This document shows, one piece after another, positions 9,805-17,817 of a stretch of 33,113 nt of DNA. Every line of letters starts with the position of its first letter. Position 1 is the first letter of the stretch. Location of the stretch: contig DAHWKH010000104.1 in the NCBI GenBank assembly GCA_027343725.1, forward strand, positions 1 through 33,113, given 5' to 3'. Both the position numbers and the translations under genes were made by a program. A model generated the notes under the pieces. The model did no database searches. It saw only the letters and a list, made by a program, of their open reading frames with translations, and was not told the origin of the DNA. Source of the stretch: Acidiferrobacteraceae bacterium. GTDB lineage: Bacteria; Pseudomonadota; Gammaproteobacteria; Acidiferrobacterales; Acidiferrobacteraceae.

Positions 9805-10369
9805 GGGGTCCGGGCAGGTGCGCATCATCGGCGGCGTCTGGCGCCGCCGCCTCCTGCCCGTGCCGGCGCTGCCGGGGCTTAGGCCGAGCCCCGATCGGGT
9901 GCGCGAAACGCTTTTCAACTGGCTCGCGCCGCGCCTGTCCGGCGCGCGCTGTCTGGATCTCTTCGCGGGCTCGGGCGCACTCGGCTTCGAGGCCCTGTCG
10001 CGCGGCGCCGCTGCTACGACCTTTGTCGAGCGCGACCCCCGGGCGGCCGCCGTCCTGACCGCCAGCGCCCGCACGCTCGCGGCCAGCGGGGCCGACATCG
10101 TGCAAGGCGAGGCCCTCGAGGTCCTGGCGACGCTGCCGCGCGCCGCCTTCGATATCATCTTCCTGGACCCGCCCTATGCCAGCGATCTCGTCCTCGAGGC
10201 CTTGACCGGGGCCCTGGGGCACGGCATCCTCGCGCCCGGCGGGTGGTTTTACCTGGAAACCCAAGGCCCCGCCCGGCCCGACCTGCCGCCCACGTTGCGC
10301 TGGCACAAAAGCGCGCGGGCAGGCGCTGTCGCGTTCGGGCTCGCCGAGCCCATCGAGGACCTCCCATGA
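9788..10369 (+). CDS. rsmD: 16S rRNA (guanine966-N2)-methyltransferase
   Basis: RIIGGVWRRR...RPSPDRVRETLFNWL, DLFAGSGALGFEALSRGA, FLDPPY motif. Confidence 0.96.
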   Translation: MPGRDKGSGQVRIIGGVWRRRLLPVPALPGLRPSPDRVRETLFNWLAPRLSGARCLDLFAGSGALGFEALSRGAAATTFVERDPRAAAVLTASARTLAASGADIVQGEALEVLATLPRAAFDIIFLDPPYASDLVLEALTGALGHGILAPGGWFYLETQGPARPDLPPTLRWHKSARAGAVAFGLAEPIEDLP

Positions 10370-10848
10370 CCATCGCCGTCTATCCCGGCACCTTCGACCC
10401 ATTCACGAACGGCCACCACGATATCGTACGGCGCGCCTGCGGGCTCTTTACCCAAGTCATCGTCGCGGTCGCCGAGAACGCGCGCAAGGCCCCGTTGCTG
10501 CCGCTCGCCCAGCGCATCGCGCTCAGCACCGAGGTCCTCTCGGACGTCCCCGGCGCCAAGGTCGTGGGCTTCCGCACCCTGCTCATGGACTTTGTCCACC
10601 AAGAGCGGGCCCAGGTGATCGTGCGCGGGTTGCGGGCGCTGTCGGATTTCGAGTACGAATTCCAGATGGCGGGCATGAACAAGCGCCTGGACCCGGCGGT
10701 CGAGACCGTCTTCCTGACCGCCTCGGAGCGCGACAGCTATCTGTCGGCGAGCCTCGTCAAGGAAATCGCGGCCCTCGGCGGGGATGTCACGCCGTTCGTG
10801 CACCCGGCCGTGAAGGCGGCGCTTCACGAGGCGCTATGCGCGACCTGA
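10366..10848 (+). CDS. coaD: Phosphopantetheine adenylyltransferase
   Basis: MTIAVYPGTFDPFTNGHHDIVRRA; VRGLRALSDFEYEFQMAGMN; SASLVKEIA. True start is ATG 10366 (ORF track extends to 10243). Confidence 0.97.
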   Translation: MTIAVYPGTFDPFTNGHHDIVRRACGLFTQVIVAVAENARKAPLLPLAQRIALSTEVLSDVPGAKVVGFRTLLMDFVHQERAQVIVRGLRALSDFEYEFQMAGMNKRLDPAVETVFLTASERDSYLSASLVKEIAALGGDVTPFVHPAVKAALHEALCAT

Positions 10849-10885
10849 CCGCGGTCAAGGCGCGCGTCGCGCGTCTTTCTGATAG

Positions 10886-11164
<279 letters not shown>

Positions 11165-11170
11165 GGCGGA

Positions 11171-12142
11171 ATGGCGCTCTTTCGAAAGTCAGAGGGCGAA
11201 AAACCAAGCGACAAGCCGGGGGTCTTCGCGCGTTTCAGCGAGCGCTTGGCGGGCACGCGCCAGGCCTTCGGCCAAAACGTGGGGAAGCTCTTGCGACGGC
11301 GGCGCCCGCTCGACGCCTCCCTCCTGGAGGAGCTCGAAACGGCCCTGATCGCCGCCGATCTCGGGGTGGGCACGACGGAATCGGTCATGTCCGAAATCCA
11401 AAAACGCATATCCCGCCACGGCTTATCGGACGCGCCCGCGGTCTATACCACGCTGAAACAGATCCTCTACGAGATCGTGCGCCCCGCCGAGCGCCCGTGG
11501 CCCAAGGCCCACAGCCCCGAGGTCGTGCTCCTGGTCGGGGTGAACGGGGCCGGCAAGACCACGACCGTCGGCAAGCTGTGCGCGCGCCTTCACGGCGAGG
11601 GCCAACGGGTCATGGTCGCGGCCGCCGACACCTTTCGGGCCGCGGCCATCGAGCAACTCGCGGCCTGGGCCGAGCGCACCGGCGCCGAGATCATCAGCCA
11701 GCCGCGCGGCGCGGACGCCGCCGCGGTTGCCCACGACGCGCTGGCCGCGGCGCGCGCACGCTCCGTGGATACGCTCCTGATCGACAGCGCCGGGCGCCTC
11801 CACACCCAGACGGGCCTCATGGACGAGCTCGCGAAGATCAAGCGCGTGCTCGCGCGCATCGACCCCGAAAGCCCCCACGAGGTGATCCTGGTGCTGGACG
11901 CCGGTATCGGCCAGAACGCGCTCGCGCAGCTCGAGCATTTCCACAAGGCGATCGGGGTGACGGGCTTGTGCGTCACCAAGCTCGACGGGACGGCCAAGGG
12001 CGGGGTCGTGTTCGCGCTCGCGCAACGCTACGGGCTGCCGATCTATTTCGTGGGCCTGGGCGAGGCCGCCGACGATTTGCGGCCGTTCGAGGCGCGGGCG
12101 TTCGTCGAGGCGCTCCTGCCGGCGGACGAGGAGGCCGCGTGA
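11171..12142 (+). CDS. ftsY: Signal recognition particle receptor FtsY
   Basis: LLVGVNGAGKTTTVGKLCA, DTFRAAAIEQL, DSAGRL, TKLDGTAKGGV, YFVGLGEAADDLRPF. Confidence 0.97.
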   Translation: MALFRKSEGEKPSDKPGVFARFSERLAGTRQAFGQNVGKLLRRRRPLDASLLEELETALIAADLGVGTTESVMSEIQKRISRHGLSDAPAVYTTLKQILYEIVRPAERPWPKAHSPEVVLLVGVNGAGKTTTVGKLCARLHGEGQRVMVAAADTFRAAAIEQLAAWAERTGAEIISQPRGADAAAVAHDALAAARARSVDTLLIDSAGRLHTQTGLMDELAKIKRVLARIDPESPHEVILVLDAGIGQNALAQLEHFHKAIGVTGLCVTKLDGTAKGGVVFALAQRYGLPIYFVGLGEAADDLRPFEARAFVEALLPADEEAA

Positions 12143-12798
12143 TCGAGTGCCAGCACGTCTTCAAGCGCTACCCGGGCGGCAACGAGGCCCTGAGCGACGT
12201 GAGCTTCATGCTCGAAGCCGGGGAAATGGCCTTCCTCACCGGGCACTCGGGCGCCGGCAAGAGCACCTTGCTCAAGCTCATCAGCCTGATCGAGCGCCCG
12301 ACCCGCGGCCAGATCATCGTCAACAATCACAACCTCGGGCGGCTCCCCCCGCGGCGCACGCCCCGGTTCCGCCGCCAGATCGGTGTCGTGTTCCAGGACA
12401 ACAAACTCCTGAACGACCGCACCGTGTTCGACAACGTCGCCCTGCCGCTGGTCGTGGCCGGCGTCACCGGAGACGAGATCCGCAAGCGGGTCCAGGCCGC
12501 GCTCGACAAGGTCGGCTTGCTCGCGCGCGCGCGCAGCCACCCGCTGATGCTGTCCGGGGGCGAGCAGCAGCGCGTCGGCATTGCCCGCGCCATCGCCCAT
12601 CGCCCATCGCTCCTGATCGCGGACGAACCGACCGGCAACCTCGACGCCGCGATGTCCGATGAGATCATCGATCTGTTTCGGGACTTCAACGATCACGGGG
12701 TGACGGTCCTCATCGCCACCCACGACTGGCGCCATATCGCGCGCTGCCAAAAGCGCGTGATCGAGCTCGGCGCGGGCCATCTGGTGACGGCGGCATGA
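12139..12798 (+). CDS. ftsE: Cell division ATP-binding protein FtsE
   Basis: GTG start at 12139 overlapping ftsY. MIECQHVFKRYPGGNEAL, GHSGAGKSTLLKLI, LSGGEQQRVGIARA, LLIADEPTGNLD. Confidence 0.96.
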   Translation: MIECQHVFKRYPGGNEALSDVSFMLEAGEMAFLTGHSGAGKSTLLKLISLIERPTRGQIIVNNHNLGRLPPRRTPRFRRQIGVVFQDNKLLNDRTVFDNVALPLVVAGVTGDEIRKRVQAALDKVGLLARARSHPLMLSGGEQQRVGIARAIAHRPSLLIADEPTGNLDAAMSDEIIDLFRDFNDHGVTVLIATHDWRHIARCQKRVIELGAGHLVTAA

Positions 12799-13691
12799 AG
12801 GGCTACCTCGCGCGTCACGCCCAGGTCCTCGTGGCGACTCTCGGTCAGTTCGCGCGCCACCCGGCCGCGACCGCCGCTACCATCCTCATGATCGGCGTCA
12901 CCATCGCCCTGCCGACGGGGCTGTACGTGGGGCTCCACAATCTCGAGCGCTTGAGCCACGGCTGGCACCGCGGCGACGGGCTCACGGTCTACCTCCACCG
13001 GGGCCGCAGCGATGCGCGCGCGCTCGCGGCCATCCGCCGCCTGCCGGGGGTGCGCGCGGTCCGCTACACCTCCCCGCAAAAGGGCTTGGCGGAGTTCGAG
13101 CGGCGCTCGGGGTTCGGGAAGGTCCTCACGGTCTTGCGCCATAACCCCTTGCCCGGGGTCGTCACCGTGAGCCTGCGCGGCGCAAGCCCTGCGCGCTTGC
13201 ACACGCTCGCGGCCACTCTACGGCGGCTGCCGGATGTCGGGCACGTGCAGTCCAACCGCCTGTGGCTCGAGCGCCTGAACGCGACCTTACGGCTCGGTCG
13301 GCGCCTGGTCATGATCCTCGCGGTCCTGCTCGGATTGGCGCTCGTCTTGATCCTCGGCAACACCACGCGGGTCGCGGTCGCGAACCGAGCGGACGAAATT
13401 GAGGTCATACGCCTTGTCGGGGGGACCGACGCCTTCATACGCCGGCCCTTCCTGTACACGGGCGCCCTCATCGGCGCCTTCGGGGCGCTGTGCGCCTGGG
13501 CGCTCATCACGCTCGGTCTGGCCGTGCTGTCGGGGCCGGTCCAAAGGCTCGACACCCTGTACGCGAGCCATTACGGGCTTGTGGGGCTTGGTGGCGGCAG
13601 CGCCCTGCGTCTCGTGCTCCTGTGCGCGGCGCTCGGGTGGCTCGGGGCGCGCTTGGCCGTCGGCCGCAGGCTCGCCCGCGGCCGCGCCTGA
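12795..13691 (+). CDS. ftsX: Cell division protein FtsX
   Basis: Overlaps ftsE; four-TM FtsX topology; NTTRVAVANRADEIEVIRLVGGTDAFIRRPFLYTG. Confidence 0.95.
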   Translation: MKGYLARHAQVLVATLGQFARHPAATAATILMIGVTIALPTGLYVGLHNLERLSHGWHRGDGLTVYLHRGRSDARALAAIRRLPGVRAVRYTSPQKGLAEFERRSGFGKVLTVLRHNPLPGVVTVSLRGASPARLHTLAATLRRLPDVGHVQSNRLWLERLNATLRLGRRLVMILAVLLGLALVLILGNTTRVAVANRADEIEVIRLVGGTDAFIRRPFLYTGALIGAFGALCAWALITLGLAVLSGPVQRLDTLYASHYGLVGLGGGSALRLVLLCAALGWLGARLAVGRRLARGRA

Positions 13692-13717
13692 AGCAGCCCG
13701 GGGAACTTTCCGAAAAA

Positions 13718-13744
13718 TTAGCACTCTCAGCCAGAGAATGCTAA
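13718..13744 (+). promoter_or_regulatory. CIRCE-like HrcA operator: TTAGCACTC-N9-GAATGCTAA
   Basis: Matches TTAGCACTC-N9-GAGTGCTAA with a single mismatch in the right arm. Confidence 0.82.
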
Positions 13745-13747
13745 AAT
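13718..13747 (+). promoter_or_regulatory. Candidate sigma70 promoter of rpoH overlapping the CIRCE element
   Basis: -35 TTAGCA (13718-13723), 18-bp spacer, extended -10 TGCTAAAAT (13739-13747). Confidence 0.6.
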
Positions 13748-13783
13748 CGCATCGCCGATATGGACAGTCGAAGGGGGTAATTC

Positions 13784-14653
13784 ATGACCACACAGACTCT
13801 GGCTATCGCTACGAACCTGCGCGCGGAGGGGGGGCTTGCCGGTTACCTCCGGCTGGCCCACGAGGCCCCCGTACTGAACGCCGAGCAGGAACGGGCGCTG
13901 GCCGTCGAGTACCGCGAGCACGACAACCTGGACGCGGCGCGCAGACTCGTGGTCTCGCACCTGCGCTATGTGGTGCGGGTCGCGCGCGCCTTTACCGGTT
14001 ACGGCCTGCCCCAGGCGGACCTCATCCAGGAAGGAAATATCGGCCTTATGAAGGCCGTCAAGCACTTCGACCCGAGCCACGGCGTGCGGCTGGTGTCGTT
14101 CGCCATCCATTGGATCCGCGCCGAGATCTACGACTACATCCTCCGGAACTGGCGCATCGTGAAGGTCGCGACCACCAAGGCGCAACGCAAGCTGTTCTTT
14201 AACCTGCGGCAGTCGCGCGCGCGCATCGGGTGGATGAACGAGTCGGAAATCGCTGGACTCGCCGCCGACCTCGACGTGCCCGAGGGGACCGTCAAAGAGA
14301 TGGAGTCCCGCATGGCCAGCGTCGATGTCCCATTCGACAGCCATGACGACGCTGACGATGAGGAATTCCACGCCTCGCCGGCGGGCTTCCTGCAGGATCT
14401 GCGTTACGACCCCGAGACCCTTCTCGCGCGCGCCGATGCCGAGGCCGTCCAGCAAGACCGGTTGCAGAACGCCCTGGTGTCGCTCGACGACCGCAGCCGC
14501 GATATCATTCGGCGCCGGTGGCTTGCGGCGGACAAGCCGACCCTGCATGAGCTGGCCACGGAATACGGGGTGTCGGCGGAACGCATCCGCCAGATCGAAA
14601 AGAAGGCACTCGATACCATGAAGGGCGTGCTGACGCTCCCGGAGCCGGCTTAA
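13784..14653 (+). CDS. rpoH: RNA polymerase heat-shock sigma factor (sigma32)
   Basis: RpoH-box-like segment AQRKLFFNLRQ; region 2 YVVRVARAFTGYGLPQADLIQEGNIGLMKAVKHFDPSHGVRLVSFAIHWIRAEI; region 4 TLHELATEYGVSAERIRQIEKKAL. Confidence 0.96.
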   Translation: MTTQTLAIATNLRAEGGLAGYLRLAHEAPVLNAEQERALAVEYREHDNLDAARRLVVSHLRYVVRVARAFTGYGLPQADLIQEGNIGLMKAVKHFDPSHGVRLVSFAIHWIRAEIYDYILRNWRIVKVATTKAQRKLFFNLRQSRARIGWMNESEIAGLAADLDVPEGTVKEMESRMASVDVPFDSHDDADDEEFHASPAGFLQDLRYDPETLLARADAEAVQQDRLQNALVSLDDRSRDIIRRRWLAADKPTLHELATEYGVSAERIRQIEKKALDTMKGVLTLPEPA

Positions 14654-15249
14654 GCCGACACCCGCTTGTGCGCCGCCGGGATCTGGCGCGCGGGATTGCC
14701 GAGCACCGTCGCATCGTCCGGGACCGGCACGATGACTACGGCCCCCATGCCGACGACGCAGCGCGCGCCCACGTCGGCGCCGATAAGGGCGCCCTCCCCG
14801 ATCCAGCTTTGGGCCCCGATGGTCACCCGCTCGATACGGTCCGGGCCGCCGACGCCGCCGGCATCGCCGTGGTGGTGGAGGCCCGAGGTGATCGACACGC
14901 GGCTTGCGATCCGCACCCCGGGACCGATGTCGGCAAGACCGATCACGCAGTAGGCGCCGATGCCGCTGCCCTCGGCGACGCGCGCGCCGCGCTTGGAAAA
15001 ATAACTCCCGAAATGCACCGCGGCGTCCGGCGCGAACCGCGCCAGGGTGTGGCGGTAGTAGGCCGCGCGCGCCGCGTTGCCGATGACCCCCGGGACGAGA
15101 GCCAGGCTCTGGCCGCCCAGGACAAAGACCGTGTCGCGTGGGCGATCGCGTGGTTCGCATTTCGCGATCAGGATAAAGGGGAGCGCCAGGATCACCCCCA
15201 GGGCCCTGAGGCCCGCCCGTATCCCCCGGCGCGATAGCGGGACATGCAT
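14650..15249 (-). CDS. Left-handed beta-helix (hexapeptide repeat) acyltransferase
   Basis: GSGIGAYCVIGLADIGPGVRIASRVSITSGLHHH...VTIGAQSWIGEGALIGADVGARCVVGMGAVV...GNPARQI. ATG at 15249 overlaps the upstream stop. Confidence 0.88.
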   Translation of the reverse strand: MHVPLSRRGIRAGLRALGVILALPFILIAKCEPRDRPRDTVFVLGGQSLALVPGVIGNAARAAYYRHTLARFAPDAAVHFGSYFSKRGARVAEGSGIGAYCVIGLADIGPGVRIASRVSITSGLHHHGDAGGVGGPDRIERVTIGAQSWIGEGALIGADVGARCVVGMGAVVIVPVPDDATVLGNPARQIPAAHKRVSA

Positions 15250-16298
15250 CAGAAGAGCTCCAAAAAGAACGAGCCGATGGCCGGCGGCAGCGCAAGCCCC
15301 GAACGCAAGGGCGCCAACAGCAGGCGGAACTTCCGGGGGGCCATGCGCAGGCCGAGACGCCGGAAGGGCCCGATATCCATGGAGCCGGTATCGGGCACCC
15401 ACACCGCCTCCACGTCATGATCGCGCAAGACCGCGGCGAGCACGCCGGCCACGAAGCCCTCGCGCTGAGGCGGCGAGAGCGCGCCGAAGGCCGCGATCTC
15501 GATATACGCATTGACCGCGACCTCGCCTGCGCGCACGACCGGGATGAACGAGACGTGCAACAACGCCTCGATGCCCTCGTTACCCTCATAACAGTAGGTC
15601 GCGACGCGCGCGCGCGTGCGCAGCAGAAAGTCGACGTCGGCGCGCGCGATCTCCTGCGCGAGCTCGGCGCGGTCACCGGCGGCGTTCAACAGGGCCCAGG
15701 CGCGGGCCTCATCCCGCGGGTCGTATTCGCGAATGATCCGTTGCGGCCCGCCCACGCGCGCCCTTAGGGCCGGGGCCTGGGCCACCAGGTAGTGGAAGTT
15801 CGTCACCGCCCGCACAGGCAGCCCGCGGGCCGCGAAGGCGCGCGCCACGACCTGGTTCGCGGGCGTGCCGGCGATCGTGACCGCCACGTAATAATCGTAA
15901 GCCCGGGCCTGCGCCTTATCGATCGCGAGGAGCTGCTGACGGTCACTCAGGCGCTGGCGGCGAAAGTCCCGGGACGCCGTCAGAAAGCTGGCAAAGACCC
16001 CGCGCGCATGCAACTCACCCACGCGCAACGACACGGGCAGGAAGGCGAGGTAGGTGGCCAGGCGCCCGTCGCCTGCCCGCAATCCCGTCACGAGCTCGGG
16101 GTCCGCGGTCGGGCGCGCGATGCGCATGGCCACGATCTCCGGATCGTACAGCCAGCAGGGCGGGAGCCAATTGGCGCGCATGAGCGCGCTCACGTCCATC
16201 AGATCCGGGTTCACCACCTCCGTGAAGGACTCGACCCCGCGAACCTCGGCCATGATCGCCCGCCCTTGGCGCGCACGCGCCGGCTGACATCCGTGCAT
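15249..16298 (-). CDS. GNAT-like N-acyltransferase domain protein (uncharacterised)
   Basis: About 350 aa with an acyl-homoserine-lactone-synthase/GNAT-like order of elements (YDPEIVAMRIARPT..., YLAFLPVSLRVGELHARGVFASFLTA). Start ambiguous: GTG 16304, ATG 16298 or ATG 16253. Confidence 0.5.
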   Translation of the reverse strand: MHGCQPARARQGRAIMAEVRGVESFTEVVNPDLMDVSALMRANWLPPCWLYDPEIVAMRIARPTADPELVTGLRAGDGRLATYLAFLPVSLRVGELHARGVFASFLTASRDFRRQRLSDRQQLLAIDKAQARAYDYYVAVTIAGTPANQVVARAFAARGLPVRAVTNFHYLVAQAPALRARVGGPQRIIREYDPRDEARAWALLNAAGDRAELAQEIARADVDFLLRTRARVATYCYEGNEGIEALLHVSFIPVVRAGEVAVNAYIEIAAFGALSPPQREGFVAGVLAAVLRDHDVEAVWVPDTGSMDIGPFRRLGLRMAPRKFRLLLAPLRSGLALPPAIGSFFLELF

Positions 16299-16311
16299 CG
16301 ACACCCCCGCT

Positions 16312-17499
16312 TCAAGCCGCCGTCACGAGATCGCGCAGCGCCCGCCCCACGAGGTCCTCGGCCCGTTTGAGCCCATGCTGGCAGCAACAGGCGTAGAGCA
16401 GGCGCTCGAGACCGAAGGCCGCGCACCCCGAGTGGGCGGGTTCCCCGCCACTGGCGTGGATCGCAAAGCGGCTGCCGAAAAACCGCTCGTGATAATTGAA
16501 CGAGGCGCAGGCGATGGCGGTCTCGGGGGCCACGTCCACCTTGAGTTCGTATTTCAAATCATTGGCGAGCTGAAAAAACCGCAGCGCGGGGAAATCCCCG
16601 GCGAAAAACGGGTCACACGCCGTTTCCAGGCGCGCCGACAAATCCAGGGCCTCGACCCACCACCAGGCGAGATCGAGGGCGCGCTCGCGCGCGGCCAACA
16701 CCTGCGCGCGCTCCCCCAGCCAGACGATCTCGCGCAGGGAGAACTCCCAGAGTCGGTCAAGACCGGTGAGGTTTTTCGATTCGTACCGAAAACACCGTCC
16801 CACACCCGTATAGGCGGCGAGCGCCGCCGGGAGGCGGCTATTCATCAGGGCGCCGTAGGTGTGATAACAGACGGCGGGCGATAGGCAGTGCTCGGGTGGG
16901 GCGATGTCCTCGAGACGCGCGAAGGTCACGTCCTCACCGTGGCGGTGGCGCTCGGCGAACGCCTCCAGGGCGCCGTAATCCTCGTGCAAGTGCACGGCGA
17001 AGGTCACCGAGTGCGAGAACGACCCGAAATATCCCGCGCGCTGCAGCCAGGCGCTCGGGAGAAGGGCATTGTAGGCGTGGACCGCCGCCTGAAAGCGCGT
17101 CACCGCCTGCCGCTCGAGCGCCGCGTCCAGATCCGCCAAGAGCCGCATGAAGGCGCCGCCGCGGGCGACCGCCCCGGCCCCCGACGGCCAGATGTCGCCG
17201 CGCTCTTGCAGCTGCTGATAGGCATCCGCGACGAAGCCCGGGCGCGCGCGCCGGCGCTCCCGCAGGACCCGTGGGGTCACGGTCAAGCGCTCGCCCTGCA
17301 TCTTTGTGATGAGTTGCGCCACCTTGTCGGCGACCGCGGCACTCGGGCGAGTGTCGTCGAGGGCGAGCTCGAGGCATTGGGATTCGGGGCGATAGCGGGA
17401 GCCCTGAATCGCGCGATCGCAATAACAGGCGCGCTTGCCGATTTCCGTACAGACGTCCGCCGGGAGATGGGCGGGTAAAGGGATTGCGAGTGTTTCCAT
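16312..17499 (-). CDS. Class II aminoacyl-tRNA-synthetase-like protein; amino acid:[carrier protein] ligase homologue (SerRS-like catalytic core without tRNA-binding arm)
   Basis: Motif-2-like GVGRCFRYESKNLTGLDRLWEFSLREIVWLG; motif-3-like SGCAAFGLERLLYACCCQHG. Only 395 aa, with no SerRS coiled-coil arm. Confidence 0.78.
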   Translation of the reverse strand: METLAIPLPAHLPADVCTEIGKRACYCDRAIQGSRYRPESQCLELALDDTRPSAAVADKVAQLITKMQGERLTVTPRVLRERRRARPGFVADAYQQLQERGDIWPSGAGAVARGGAFMRLLADLDAALERQAVTRFQAAVHAYNALLPSAWLQRAGYFGSFSHSVTFAVHLHEDYGALEAFAERHRHGEDVTFARLEDIAPPEHCLSPAVCYHTYGALMNSRLPAALAAYTGVGRCFRYESKNLTGLDRLWEFSLREIVWLGERAQVLAARERALDLAWWWVEALDLSARLETACDPFFAGDFPALRFFQLANDLKYELKVDVAPETAIACASFNYHERFFGSRFAIHASGGEPAHSGCAAFGLERLLYACCCQHGLKRAEDLVGRALRDLVTAA

Positions 17500-17640
17500 A
17501 GGTATCCATCCTGGGTCGTGGCCTGGCCGTCCTGGCCCGGTCTGGCAATCAAGCTAGCGCACGGTCTTTGGGGCGTCAATCGGGCTCGGAGGCGCATCGC
17601 GGACGCAACGCGCCAGGCGCCGAACGCGCGGCTCGAGGCC

Positions 17641-17799
17641 CCACCGCCTCCCCAAAGAGGCGGTGGTGTTCGGGTCTTCGCGGCAGTTGCGGTGGACGGT
17701 GCTCCGGGAATGTTCCTGGAGCCGGCGACACCCCATGATCGAGACACCGTTCCAAGCGGCCTGAACCGCCTCTCGGCGTGGGCTCTCTCTCGAGAGCCC
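17641..17799 (-). other. Hairpin-rich non-coding segment between the T4SS-like operon and the ligase-like gene
   Basis: Three strong inverted repeats: ccaccgcctc-cccaaa-gaggcggtgg (17641-17666, 10-bp arms); gctccgggaatgttcctggagc (17701-17722); minus-strand GGGCTCTC-GAGA-GAGAGCCC (17780-17799, GNRA-type loop). Confidence 0.55.
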
Positions 17800-17817
17800 C
17801 TCCGTAGGTCCGGGCCC

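Noticed and set aside
7138-10158. 1006-aa minus-strand ORF
   Set aside because: Antisense to the dynamin-like GTPase, ClC and rsmD genes; Arg/Gly/His-rich low-complexity translation with no motif. Typical artefact of high GC.
13727-15676. 649-aa minus-strand ORF spanning rpoH and the acyltransferase
   Set aside because: Arg/Ser/Pro-rich out-of-frame reading of well-supported genes.
17641-17666. Intrinsic terminator or integron attC site
   Set aside because: Perfect 10-bp hairpin but no T-tract on either side, and no attC core (GTTRRRY/RYYYAAC) pair recognised; kept only as part of a structured region.
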